This document shows, in pieces, positions 46,566 to 58,135 of a stretch of 64,000 nt of DNA. The DNA is from Viola odorata (taxonomy: Eukaryota; Streptophyta; Magnoliopsida; Malpighiales; Violaceae). The notes under the pieces are model-generated. The model saw only the letters and a program-made list of their open reading frames with translations, had not been told where the DNA came from and made no database searches. The number at the start of each line of letters is the position of its first letter. Position 1 is the first letter of the stretch. The stretch is from positions 18,786,078 to 18,850,077 of the forward strand of contig OY829537.1 in NCBI GenBank assembly GCA_963691705.1, given 5' to 3'. The position numbers were made by a program, and so were the translations under genes.

Positions 46566-47641
46566 ACCTAGATTTTTTTTTTTTAGGGTAAGGATGAGAA
46601 ATCTGAGTTCGATACCCTATTGGTACCTTTAATCCGTTTATGAAGTAGGTCATGAGTTCCGTCTGTAATAATAATTAATAATATGACCTTGTGTTATTAG
46701 AACCAGATCGAACTAGATTAAATTGCCGATTCAACTGGTGATCCATATATGTATATGATTTGGTCCCTATAATATTCAAAGTAATTTTAAAAAAAAAACT
46801 CATAAAAAATTATTGAAAATTTAGAAAATTTATAATAAAATATTAAAAAATGTAAGCAAATTTATAAAATTATATAAAATTCTAAAAGATTTAACTAATT
46901 CAAATAAATTATTAAAATCAGAAAAATATATTAAAAATAAAAAATTATAAAAAAATATAACAAAGTAAAAGAATTAAAAAAATCAGCAAAATATAATAAA
47001 AACATTAAAGATTCGTATTTTTGAATTTTTTATAATTTTATGAATTTTTTTGTTTTTTCTGATTTTTTTTGTTTTTTTAAATTTTATATATAATTTTATG
47101 ATTTTTTTATTTTTATTTTCGTGTTTTTATTAATTTTTTTTTGATTTTTTTTGCATTTTTATTATTATTTTAATATAAGATCAATTAATTAGATCAAAAC
47201 GATGATGTTTTGATTAATTAAAGCGGCGTCTTCCGGGTCAACCCTTCCAACGGTTAAATCGGATTGACCTATTTATTAAAAAAATTGTTGTTAAATAGGT
47301 CGGATTAGGTCTACCTATTTTAACAACCCTAAAAATTGTTAATGATAATAGATGATTTTGTATAAAATAAAGTCGGCATATAAAATAAAGAAAATAATGA
47401 TAACGGAATGTAAAAATTAAAATTATAAATCATAACAGACGATATTTAAAACTATAAGTGTAAATATGAAATATCAATATAAAATCCACGTGCTCAGCCG
47501 CATCACACGTCCTTGCGTCACCATAAATTATTATACTAGTGTAAGTAGCAGATGACATGAAATTATTAATATAATTATTAATTAATATTCAACTGGGTCG
47601 TGAATGGACCCCACTTTATTTATGTCCAACATTTATCATTA
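46566..47641. other. AT-rich low-complexity intergenic DNA
   Basis: 46770-47170 is nearly pure A/T: an A-rich left half and T-rich right half that could pair loosely. 47190-47335 has higher GC and repeated GGTC/GACC phrases that may be one end of a hAT-type MITE. No gene. Confidence 0.4.
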
Positions 47642-47861
47642 CTCCCCCGTCCATTATTAGATGACGCCCACACTGTTTATACACATATTGAGAAGGCTGG
47701 ATGACGCACTATTTGACCCCAAAAAATTTCGTATTTTTTTTTAACTTACGTTAACGTCCGAGAAAAAATTCGGGACAAATTTGGATCAAATAATACGTCA
47801 TTCGACCTTTTCGATATGCGTATCTATAGTGCGGGCGCCATCTAATAATGGACGGAGAGAG
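47642..47861. mobile_element. Stowaway-type MITE, 220 bp
   Basis: The ends are CTCCCCCGTCCATTATTAGATG and the complement CATCTAATAATGGACGGAGAGAG, with TA on both sides (47640-47641, 47862-47863). Arms stay complementary inward (GTTTATACACATATTGAGAAGG / CCTTTTCGATATGCGTATCTAT, with mismatches). Non-coding. Confidence 0.9.
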
Positions 47862-47962
47862 TACCTATCATGCTTGATAATTAATTATTTTCATTATAAT
47901 TGAGACTAACTTCATTACAGAACCGTCGGATTCTAAAAATATAATAATTATAATTTTTTTAT

Positions 47963-48336
47963 GGGGTAATAGTATTTTACACCCTTGTACTATCGCCGAA
48001 AAACAGATACCTCCCCTGTACTTTAAAACGTCCATGACACCCCCCTGAACTAATGTTCCCGTGCAAAAAGGTTTTTAATGCACATTTTTACAATTCTAAA
48101 AAATTCTAAAAATTCTAAAAAAAATGTAAAAATTCTAAAAAAAAATATAATTAACCTAATGTATAAGAAACATTGTAAAAAATTTCAAAAATTCACAAAA
48201 AAATGTAATTAATTATGGACAGAAGGACTTTTTTGTCCGAAAACAATAGTCTGGGGGGGTGTCATGGACGTTTTAAAGTACAGGGGAGGTATCTGTTTTT
48301 CGGCGATAGTACAAGGGTGTAAAATACTATTACCCC
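47963..48336. mobile_element. MITE of Mutator type, 374 bp, perfect 9 bp duplication
   Basis: TTTTTTTAT is present at 47954-47962 and 48337-48345, directly outside the inverted ends GGGGTAATAGTATTTTACAC and its complement. The arms are complementary for about 90 bp. The middle is A-rich with repeated AATTCTAAAAA. The 9 bp duplication with long inverted ends points to Mutator-like transposition. It lies about 250 bp upstream of the MDL3-like gene's TATA box. Confidence 0.85.
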
Positions 48337-48582
48337 TTTTTTTATTTTTTAAAAAGTTTTCAATTCATTCACCTTAACTATTTATTAGTACTTTATATTT
48401 CCAAAATTTGAAGTTAAAATCTTAGATCAGCGTGGACAAATCGTGGTAATCAGATAGATATATTGATACATGCTTTTCATTTTCATTTTTCTGAAGTGTC
48501 AAACAAGTTCCGGAGACAACATGCGGCAGCAAAAAATGGTCATCTGATGGCTAAAAGACAAAATCTATCAAGAATCTTCAAC

Positions 48583-48590
48583 TATATAAA
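48583..48590 (+). promoter_or_regulatory. TATA box of the MDL3-like gene
   Basis: TATATAAA lies 79 bp before the ATG at 48669, followed by a C/T-rich start region (CCCCTTTCTTGC) and an A-rich leader. Spacing suits transcription starting at about 48615-48625. Confidence 0.65.
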
Positions 48591-48668
48591 CCCCTTTCTT
48601 GCTTCAAACCAAGAAGAGCAAAGTTTTGAATAAGTAAATCAAGAATTGAAAAAACTTGAAGAAGATCG

Positions 48669-49776
48669 ATGCCTTGTCTTTACATCACCACTAACTTGAA
48701 TCTTGATGGAATCGATACGGATCCCATCTTATCGGACGCCACAAAAGCTGTTGCTTCCATCATCGGCAAACCAGACCACGTAAATCTCTTCCTCTCCTTT
48801 ATTTTCTTTTTTTACAAAACAAAATTATTGGTTAATTGCTATGCATATCTGAGATTTTAATCTGGATTCTTGATATGGGTTTCTTCGTTTTCGTCTCAAA
48901 TCTTGAATTTCTGGATATTTGTTGATATGGTGTATAGATGTTCAAAAGTTAGGTGATGAATCTAACTTAGACCTTTGTAGTTACCAATGAGCAGTTTGTT
49001 TATTTATTGTTGCAGTAGTTAAGTTGGACGAATTTATCAATATGACTAAGTTTATGTATGGTTTAGTTAGTTTCTAATAGCTCATTAAGTAGGTATCCTG
49101 TCGTATTTCATGCAAATGTGAAGATCACGATCCTCTAATTTTTAGTTTGTGCCACTTGAATTCTCTCAAGTGTGGTCCATTTTTTTACTAATCTTTCCAC
49201 CAAACTGTGATGATTCCATAAGTTGAGTGGAAAGTGAGGAAGAGAGTGGCAGTGGGATAAGGTCATGGCTTTGATTTATGTGGCTCTAGAATGCCAACAC
49301 TAAAGTAAGTCACCTTTTTTTCCCTTCCTTTTGGGCACACCACGGGTGAGCAGTACAACATTTTGCTTATTCTTCTTTTGTTTTCTCTAATATCCTGATG
49401 TTCTCCTTCTTTTAGGTCAGATTACCTATCTTTAATTTCAAAAAAAAAATCGTTATTTTAATATGATTTGTAGCAACGTAAGTATCACAACGTTCAATAT
49501 TTTTTGTTTAAATTTGTTATATATGTTGTGTTTAAATGTAATGTGCAGTTTGTGATGGTAATAATTAAAGGATCAGTAGTGATATCATTCAACGGGAACA
49601 AAGAACCAGCTGCATATGGTGAAGTAATTTCAATGGGAGGCATAACCAAAGAAGTGAAAAGGAATCTAATTGCGACCCTTGGCTCAATTCTGGAGATCAG
49701 ATTGTCCATTCCTAAGACTCGATTCTTCCTCAAAGTGTTTGACACCACAGCAGGGCGCAACCAGTCCAAATTGTAA
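48669..49776 (+). CDS. MDL3: MIF/D-dopachrome tautomerase-like protein with peroxisomal SKL end (MDL3-like)
   Basis: Two exons: 48669-48779 (37 codons, donor GTAAAT) and 49549-49776 (after acceptor TAATGTGCAG), joined in phase 0, 112 residues. It begins MPCLYITTNLNL; Pro2, exposed when Met is removed, is the catalytic base of this family, and the Lys of SIIGKP is also conserved. The core has VIIKGSVVISFNGNKEPAAYGE and SIPKTRFFLKVFD. The last three residues are SKL, a peroxisomal targeting signal 1, as reported for Arabidopsis MDL3. Plant MDLs resemble the animal cytokine MIF; their role in plants is poorly known. FVMVIIKGS replaces the YVMVVLKGS of the neighbour. Residue 2 and the fold length are intact, so the gene looks functional. 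Confidence 0.9.
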
Positions 49777-49911
49777 TCTCCTGAAAAAGAATATATAAAT
49801 AATTAAATGTAAAACAATATTTATAATACTGCGTTTTACTCAATTTATCATTACCAGCACATGTTATGTTCCATGTTTTCACTGGGGTGATTTCGAATGC
49901 TTAGTCTAGTT

Positions 49912-50385
49912 TAGGGGTGTTCATCGATCAGTATCGTAATTTTTCGGTATACCAAACTAAAAAAATAAAACACTGTACCATAGTTTCTATTGATCGATAC
50001 CGTTACCATATTATCGAAATAATTTTGATACGATATTATGATAATATTGAATAACATACAAACAAATAAAAATAACCACTATAGGAAACTTATTTGCTAA
50101 AACTAGAAAATTCATGGCTATGAAACAACAAAATTTCATTGACAGGAAACTTAATTGCCCTAATTACAATGGGCTTATGGGCTTGACAATTATTGGAGCG
50201 GAGGATATAGCCTATATCAAAACAGAAGTTATCGTACATTGCAAATTTTGATACATACCGTACCGAACAAAGTTCGATGGTAATTTGGTATACTGATCAG
50301 TAAAAATTCTAAAAAAATACCGACCGAATAGAGTAAATTTCGGTACGGTATTACGGTAATTTCGGTTCGGTCTTATACTGCCCTA
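49912..50385. mobile_element. hAT-type MITE between the two MDL genes
   Basis: The ends are TAGGGGTGTTCATCGATCAG and, in reverse complement at the right, TAGGGCAGTATAAGACCG. The inner parts repeat TCGGTA/TACCG phrases in inverted order. The 8 bp flanks GTCTAGTT (49904-49911) and GTTCAGTT (50386-50393) match at 6 of 8. Non-coding. It lies just after the MDL3-like gene and about 300 bp before the MDL1/2-like ATG, so it may affect that promoter. Confidence 0.75.
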
Positions 50386-50682
50386 GTTCAGTTATGTTGA
50401 TCAGTAGTGGGGTATGGGCCGACTCAAAAATGTTGCAACTGGGCTTCATTTCTCCTCAGGCCTTTTAACAAAATCTATGGACCGAGAACAGTATGACCAA
50501 AATAGCAAAGTAGACTTGATAAAAAAAATAAAAAAAAAAGGTAAAAACAAACAGCAAAATAGACGGTCTTCTCATCTCCAGTCTCTCCACTGTAGAAAAC
50601 ACCAGACAAAGGGTTTCTTCTCTTTATCAGTCACAGAGCAAGTCTAGTCTACTGGTTTTTGCGCGATAGATAAGAAAGAAAG

Positions 50683-51594
50683 ATGCCTTGCCTTAACATT
50701 TCAACTAACACTGACCTTTCTGGCGTCGATACTTCATCCATCCTCGCCGAGACCGCCTCCGTCGTCGCCAATATCATCGGCAAACCCGTCAACGTAAGAT
50801 TCTTTACTTGCTGGTGCATCTTAATAGTATGTTTTCGTGATTTGTTGTATGTATTTTGTGTAATTGAAGGTAGTTGGTGGAATGGGTTTGTTTCAATTTG
50901 AGCTGGTTATGCTTGCATCGTGGTGCTTTGTTGGGTTAGAACTTGTAATTGCTGTTGCTATGAACTAAATTCGATGTTATTGATTAGTTTGAAGCTCTTG
51001 ATGTTGTATTATGGCCATGGGTTAGTGCGTTTCTTAAACTGTTTTGTTTATGTTTGGTGTTATGCAGTATGTGATGGTTGTGTTGAAGGGGTCGGTGCCC
51101 ATGTCTTTCGGTGGGACTGAGGAGCCAGCAGCTTATGGTGAGTTGGCATCCATTGGAGGTCTCAGCCCTGATGTGAACAAGAAGCTGAGTGCAGGAATTG
51201 CAGCAATTGTTGAGTCGAAATTGTCTGTGCCCAAGAACCGATTCTTCATCGTGTTTGAGGACAAAAAGGCAAGCCATGTTATCCTATAAATTTGCGAGAT
51301 ATGGGTCATTGGCATGTGCACCATTCGTCTCATTGTATTTCTCCTGTTTGTTTAGGCCCAAAGCCAAGAAAATGCACAGTGTTTGCATGCTTTACACCAG
51401 AACTAGATAATGTAAATACATCATTTTTTTTTATATCTTTTTAAGACTGTGATATAGTTACGTACTTCCCCTTAGGTTCCTAGTTCATATTAGCAGAGTA
51501 TATTGATGTTGCTTGTTGCCACTCATCACTCTACTAATGCTTTTCTTTGTTTTTGCAGGGTTCGAACTGGGGATTTAATGGTTCCACCTTCTAA
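50683..51594 (+). CDS. MDL1: MIF/D-dopachrome tautomerase-like protein (MDL1/2-like)
   Basis: Three exons: 50683-50793 (donor GTAAGA), 51068-51268 and 51559-51594, all phase 0, 115 residues, the usual length of plant MDL1/2. It begins MPCLNISTNTDLSGVDTSS with the conserved Pro2. Core motifs are NIIGKP, YVMVVLKGSVPMSFGGTEEP, AAYGELASIGGL and SVPKNRFFIVFEDKK; the last exon encodes GSNWGFNGSTF. Intron 2 seems to start with GC (AAAAAG then GCAAGC), a non-canonical but accepted donor, and ends TTTTTGCAG. If that intron stayed unspliced the protein would end KKASHVIL. There is no SKL, so cytosolic/nuclear location is likely. The symbol is by family; MDL1 versus MDL2 orthology is not resolved. Confidence 0.92.
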
Positions 51595-52375
51595 GCACTT
51601 TCCTGATTACTAGTGCATTTGGAAAGCAATGAATGTCTATGGCGATTTGGTATTGTAAGAAGAAGTCTCTTGTTTGGATTTTGTCATTTGATGAGCTTGC
51701 TTAGTTCATGTTGTGAAATGTTAGAAACTGATGCTTTATTGGTGCTTCTTGTGAGAAGGATCTATTATGTGCTCTGTGATGATTACCAATAATATTAACT
51801 GTTCGCCAATGACAGTGGCTCTTAGTTTTATTTCCTACCGCGCATGCCATCGGTCTCCTAGCTGTTTCTGATAATTGGATGAACTGGTTTTTTCTTGCTT
51901 CTGTTGGAATGGCTTCTGTCTATTAAGAGCCGGTCACAAAAGTAGTTGACGTATGCTTTTGTTTCCTGTGGGTTTATAATAACCTGTTGTCAGTATATTC
52001 TCCTCTCTTTTTTGGGTCGGAAACTATTTTCATGAGAGAAATCGACACTTCCACTGTCGTAAGGTTAAACTATTTTTATGTTGAATGTCTCTTATCTTAA
52101 CAATGACAATGAATGAACAAAAATAAATTGTTAATGTCAATAAGGAGGAAAAGTAGCAGTGATAAAAGAGATTTATCTATTTTTTTATTTTTTAGTGGAC
52201 CAATTCGGTGAAAATATGATTAGTTCTAACCTAATAAGTTTAGAATACTCATGGTTACCTAAAGAAAACCTAATCTGAGATACAACATAATTTGTTCTCA
52301 GACATTGACGGAAACTTGTTACTTGCCCAGAGCGGTGATTGAAGATACGGTCTTCGAGTCGTTGTGTTTCGGTCC

Positions 52376-52380
52376 TTCTG
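52376..52380 (+). other. Chromovirus target-site duplication, left copy (TTCTG)
   Basis: TTCTG directly precedes the LTR start at 52381 and recurs at 58136-58140 after the other LTR. It falls inside the SIEL-like exon. Confidence 0.93.
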
Positions 52381-52818
52381 TGTCACGGACTAATCCTTTG
52401 GAAGCCCAAGGGATTGAGTTCGTGCGGCGTTCACGCACTCTCTCTACGGAACCAGCCTTTCACACACACCTTAGACCTGCATCACCAGGGAACATAGGGT
52501 TAGGGCCGTAATAGGGCCATTATAGGTTATCATAGGAATAACATAAGGCAAGCACATAGACCATAGGGCATACAATCATGAAAGACATCACTTCATAGAA
52601 TAAGCATACGATTACAGACAAGGGCCAAAAGGTCGCAGACAAGGGGGCCGCCCGCACAAAGGCTGACTCAAACGCCTTCCAATGAATAACCGAGCCCAAA
52701 GCATAAAGGGACTGATTACTCACTCCTCCAACCCGATTACAAAGATTATCTGTAAGCTCTCGTTAAGGTTAAGCGGCCATAGGCGTGAACATGCCCTGGA
52801 CGAGCTTAGACCTTAACA
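52381..52818 (-). repeat. Chromovirus 3' LTR
   Basis: Begins TGTCACGGACTAATCC and ends CTTAGACCTTAACA on the plus strand; 438 bp, equal in length to the partner at 57698-58135. The two differ at two transitions seen by eye. Confidence 0.95.
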
Positions 52819-52829
52819 CTCTCCCCCAC

Positions 52830-55800
52830 TCAGTTCGTCGACGCCCTCGTCGACCTGTCTTCGAGAAATTCCATAATCAATTCTTGTGCATCTACCAAGT
52901 CCTCTGCGCTTTCCCAACTGATTTCTTCATTGCCCAAGTCTTTCCACTTGACGAGGAATTGTCGTTGGTGGATCTGTTTCTTCACATTTTGAATTTGCCG
53001 CCTGATTGCCACCTTGCGTTCGGCCAGGATAGCTTCAACTACCTTTACTGGTTGAGGCTGCACCTTGAACCGGACTTCAGCTCTGACTGGCTGATTTCTA
53101 CTAGCATCTTCCTCATCTGCGTGAAACGGTTTTAAATGGCTCACATGAAACACTGGGTGGCACTTCTTCATCCAATCTGGTGGGTCAACCCGATATGAGA
53201 CTCTGCCTATTTTCTCAATAATCGTCACGGGGCCCTCATATCGTCGTAGAAGGCGGCGATCCTGCCGTTGGAGCGCTCGAATCTGTCCTGGCATCAGTCT
53301 CACCATTACTTTATCGCCCGCTTGAAATTCGAGGGCCCTCCTCCCTTTATCCGCCCATTGTTTCATTCGGCAGGAAGCTCTCTCCAACAAGGCTTTGGCT
53401 ATTTCAGCGTTCTGCTTCCATTCCTTAGCAAAGTTAAAGGCACTGGGACTCTTCCCCCGATACTCATTCACCGTGTGTGGAAACAACGGTTGTTGGCCTG
53501 TAACTAGTTCAAAAGGGCTCTTGTTAGTCGCAGAACTTTTCAAGGAATTAAAGCAGAATTGTGCCACGTCGAGGAGTTCAATCCAGTTCTTCTGATTAGC
53601 ATGAACAAAATGCCTTAGATACTCTTCTAGAATCGCATTCATTCTCTCAGTTTGCCCATCAGTCTGAGGATGGAATCCTGAAGACATATTCAGCCTAGAG
53701 CCAAGCAAGTTGAATAATTCCTTCCAAAAGGTGCCAGTGAATCGAGGGTCTCTATCGCTAATAATGCTTTCCGGGATACCCCAATACTTCACAATGTTTT
53801 TAAAGAACAATCGCGCCGTTTCCTCTGCGGTGCAAGTCTTAGATACCGGAGCAAAAGTCGCATACTTCGAGAATCGATCTACTACCACAAAGATTCCACA
53901 AAGATTTCCCACTTTTGGGAGGCAAGTAATGAAGTCCATAGATACACTCTCCCACGGCCGGTTGGGAACTGGCAATGGATCAAGTAGACCTGCAGACTTC
54001 TGTCTATCTACCTTATCCTGTTGACAAATCAAACAAGTCTTCGTAAACATGCGAGCATCATCTCTCATTGCCGGCCAAAAGTAGGCCTGCCTAATAAGCG
54101 CCAAGGTTCTACGCCACCCGCAGTGTCCTGCCTATAAGGTATCATGACATTCGCGAAGCAATTTCTTCCTTAAATCCCCTCCTTTTGGCACATAGACTAA
54201 CTGTCCCTTCGTCATTAACAGGTCGTCCTCCACCCAAAACCTTCGAGTTTTACCTTCTTTCACGAGTGTCAATAGCGCCTGTGCAATTGAATCTGACTTC
54301 ATCTGCTCTCTAATTTCTCCTCTCAGTGGGGTACTAATTTTGCTTACACTAGCCTGAGTCATTATACGCATTGAAGCCAAGTCACTTCTCCGGCTTAAGG
54401 CATCCGCAACTTGGTTAGACTTCCCAGCCTTATGTTCGAAGTTCACATCGAACTCTGCTAAAATCTCCTGCCATCTAGCCTGCTTGGCAGTAAGCTTCGG
54501 TTGGGTGAGAAAATGACTAGTTGCCATATTATCTGTCTTCGCTATGAAGTCAGAACCCAATAGGTAGTGACGCCATTTGGTGACACAATAAATAATAGCT
54601 AGAAGCTCTTTTTCCTGCACCGTGTATCTCCTTTCCGCATCATTCAGCTTCCTACTCTCAAAAGCTACAGGATGTTGGTTTTGGAGGAGCACCCCACCTA
54701 GCGCAAAGTCAGACGCGTCAGTTTGAACTTCATAAGGTTGTGTCGGGTCTGGGAGTGCCAAAATGGGATCTTCCATCATAGCTCGCTTGATATCTCTGAA
54801 TGCCTCTTCGCACTCCATAGACCACACCCATCTCACTCCCTTTTTCAGTAAGTTCGTAAGAGGGCTAACCCTTCTAGCATATCCCTCAATGAACCGACGA
54901 TAGTAGTTGGCTAAACCCAAGAATGAGCGCAGTTCTGTCAGCCCGCTCGGGGGTTGTCATTCTTGAATCGCTTGTACTTTACTCATATCCATGCGAATCT
55001 TACCCCGTTCAATGACATGACCCAAGAAGTTAATCTTGGTTTGGGCAAAGGCGCATTTCTCCCTTTTCACGTAAAGTTGGTTCGCTTTGAGTTTGTCGAA
55101 CACAAGTCTCAGGTGTTCCAAGTGGTCCTCCAAAGTGGTTGAATAAATCACAATGTCATCAATATACACGACCACAAACTTGTCAAGGTACTCTCGAAAA
55201 ACCTGATTCATTAGTGTGCAGAAGGTGGCAGGGGCGTTAGTCAACCCGAAGGGCATTACTAAAAATTCAAAGGAACCATATCTCGTAACGCACGTTGTCT
55301 TAGCTTCATCACCTTCAGCTATTCTAACTTGATAATACCCTGATCTCAAGTCTAACTTCGTGAAGAACTTCGCCCCGCTTAATTGATCAAATAGATCGGC
55401 TATCAAAGGAAGCGGATACCGATTCTTCACCGTCACCTTATTCAACGCTCGATAATCCACACACATGCGAAGGCTGCCATCGTGTTTCTTCTGGAAAAGC
55501 ACCGGAGCTCCATACGGGGCCTTTGCTGGTCTAATGAACCCACCATCCAACAATTCAGCCAATTGTTTTCGTAACTCGGCCAACTCAGGAGGGGCCATCC
55601 GGTAGGCTGCCTTCGCTGGGGCTTTGGCACCGGGGATTAATTCAATCTCATGATCAATATTCCTACGCGGAGGCAAGTTTTTGGGCAACTGGTCAGGCAT
55701 CACCTCTGCGTATTCCTCCAACAGCTGACTAACTATGGGTGGGCATTCTGCCAATACACTATCATCACTCCAGGAGGCTATAGCCAAGAAGGTTGCCTCT

Positions 55801-57665
55801 TTTTTCTTTAAGCCGCGTTTAAGCTGCATAGCAGAGAGTAGTCTTTTCTCTCTCGTGGGACTTATAGTCACTGGGATTACCACCGGTTCTTCACCCATCA
55901 GTAAGAGGCAACGAGCTGATGGGACAGGAACGACTTTAGCCAAAAGAAGGAAGTCCAAGCCAAGGACCACATCAAAATCGTCGATAACGGCCACTACAAA
56001 ATCTGATTTGCCCTTCCAAGAGCTCATCTGTATGTCAACGTTTTTCGCACTTCCCTCCGTCTCCCTCGCTTCCGAATTCACCGCCTTCAGTTTTCCCCCA
56101 TCTGGGACAACCGTCACTCCAAGTTTTCTTGCAAAGGAGTCCGACAAGAAGCTATCGGTGGCACCCGTGTCGATAAGGGCCTCCATCGAATAGCGTCCCA
56201 TTTGGACAATTACATACATTAAGCCCTTCGCCATCTCCTGTGTGGCCAACTGCTTCTTCAAGGCCGATAAGAAACTCCTCTCTGAAGGGTGTTCCCCCTC
56301 GGTTAACGCCAACACCTTCTCAGGTTCAGGGCTCATAGATCCTCGAACTGTCTGCAGCGCGCTTAAGGCAACCTTTGTAGGGCATTCAGCCACTTTGTGA
56401 GGACCTTCACAGATGAAACACGCAATAGGTCGCGGGACTCTATTGCCGAACCTGTTGGGGCCTTGGAAGTTTGTTGAGTTCCTAGCTGGGAACCGATTCT
56501 CACTAGTTCCAGTACTAGGCCTAGTAAACTTGTTCGACTTAGCATCAGGTCCATTAGATCCTCCAAACTTCCGTTTTGTCCCCACATCCGATCTATCCTC
56601 TACTCTCTCCGCTATTGTGATTGCATCATTCAGGGTCTTAGGATTCTGCCGGCGGACTTCGTTCCTGGGGTAAGGCTTTAACCCCTGAGTAAAATTGAAC
56701 ATTCTATCGGCCTCCGACATTTCTTTAATATCGAGCATAAGTGTGGAGTATCTGTTCACATATTCTCTCATGGAGGTCGTTTGTACTAGTTCGCGCAAGC
56801 TTATACGAGCGGCATATTCCACATCCTCTGGGCAGAACGACTTCCTTAACTCCACTTTAAACTCTTCCCACGTGACGATGCTATTAGCGCGAGTCCTCCA
56901 CCATACTTTAGCATCGTCGGATAGTAACATTACTACCACCGTCAGTTTCAACTCATCTGACAGAACCTGGCACATATTGAAGTAGTTTTCTATGTCAAAC
57001 AAGAAATTATCTATCTCTTTTGCACTCCTCATTCCATTATAAGGTTTTGGTTGGAAACTTTTGCACTTGATTAGTTCAGTCATCCCCATCGCCAAAGGGC
57101 CAGGAGAATTCCTTTGCCCCATTTCCGTGAGCTTGCCCTGTATCTCAATCAGGGAGGCGTCCAGCAGTCCCACCTTCTTGTCGGTCTCGCGAAACATATC
57201 CCACGCTTCTTTAAGATTATCTTGCAATTCATCCACCCTAGTACCAGTGGTGGTGAGTGCCACATTTAGTTCTCTAATGTCTGCCCTCTCTAGCAGCTCA
57301 TCAAGATTCTCATGAGGGCCACCCTCTTTCTCTGGGGTTCGACCTTCGAAGCTTAAGAGTATCCTTGTTAATTGTGCTTCTAGCGCCTCTACGCGTCGCA
57401 CCCGTTCCGCAAAGAGGCGAAACGTTTCCACATTCTCTTCAATCGAGAAATCATTATCGGCGCTCTCGCCTTTAAACAACTCATCGTATTGGGTCAGACG
57501 GGATTCTAGCATCTCAATGCGTTTATCCCTCTCAAGTATCTATTCCAGTGTTACTTGTGGCTGTGAGGAGCCAATACCTAGAGTCCTCTGACTCTGTATC
57601 CACGCGTCGATCGCATCCACGCGATTCTCTAGTTCTGTGCACCTAACTTTCGAAGTCTTTGCCAT
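52830..57665 (-). pseudogene. Chromovirus gag-pol polyprotein with three in-frame stops
   Basis: One frame from ATG at 57665 (MAKTSKVRCTELENRV) to 52830, 1,612 codons, with stops at 57542-57540 (TAG), 54959-54957 (TGA) and 54134-54132 (TAG) and no frameshift. Order: coiled-coil N-terminus; gag domain ([12 protein letters not shown] ... WRTRANSI); zinc knuckle [13 protein letters not shown] (about residue 415); protease [11 protein letters not shown] (about 500); reverse transcriptase with [11 protein letters not shown] (about 830); RNase [12 protein letters not shown]; integrase zinc region (ECHDTL ... KTCLICQQDK) and D-D-E core (VSMDFITC, ISDRDPRF, TDGQTERMN); chromodomain QFLVKWKDLGNEEISWES at the end. 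The second and third stops stand where relatives have tryptophan. Chromodomains guide insertion to modified chromatin. Confidence 0.93.
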
Positions 57666-57697
57666 TACAAAGAAATCAAAATTGCTCCGCTACCAAC

Positions 57698-58135
57698 TGT
57701 CACGGACTAATCCTTTGGAAGCCCAAGGGATTGAGTTCGTGCGGCGTTCACGCACTCTCTCTACGGAACCAGCCTTTCACACACACCTTAGACCTGCATC
57801 ACCAGGGAACATAGGGTTAGGGCCGTAATAGGGCCATTATAGGTTATCATAGGAATAACATAAGGCAAGCACATAGACCATAGGGCATACAATCATGAAA
57901 GACATCACTTCATAGAATAAGCATACGATTACAGACAAGGGCCAAAAGGTCGCAGACAAGGGGGCCGCCCGCACAAAGGCCGACTCAAACGCCTTCCAAT
58001 GAATAACCGAGCCCAAAGCATAAAGGGACTGATTACTCACTCCCCCAACCCGATTACAAAGATTATCTGTAAGCTCTCGTTAAGGTTAAGCGGCCATAGG
58101 CGTGAACATGCCCTGGACGAGCTTAGACCTTAACA
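57698..58135 (-). repeat. Chromovirus 5' LTR
   Basis: 438 bp partner of 52381-52818. On the minus strand it is followed by the primer site (GTTGGTAGCGGAGCAATTTTG at 57697 leftwards) and the gag start at 57665, so the leader is very short. Confidence 0.95.

Larger units (their letters stand above)
52381..58135 (-). mobile_element. Chromovirus (Ty3-gypsy) retrotransposon, complete, 5,755 bp, recent
   Basis: Two 438 bp LTRs (52381-52818 and 57698-58135), TG...CA, differ at only two positions seen (GGCTGACT/GGCCGACT and CTCCTCC/CTCCCCC), with TTCTG duplication. The minus strand has a primer site TGGTAGCGGAGCA close to the initiator-Met type TGGTATCAGAGC, and a polypurine tract GGGGGAGAG before the 3' LTR (52819-52827). 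One gag-pol frame carries a C-terminal chromodomain. Reina or Galadriel lineage is likely from size and LTR length, but not settled. Confidence 0.95.

Noticed and set aside
47954..48345. Terminator-like long hairpin
   Set aside because: The 9 bp duplication and 90 bp arms show a MITE, not a transcription terminator.
50984..51333. Minus-strand open frames overlapping the MDL1/2-like gene
   Set aside because: Shadow frames of the plus-strand exon; the plus strand gives the full family sequence with introns.
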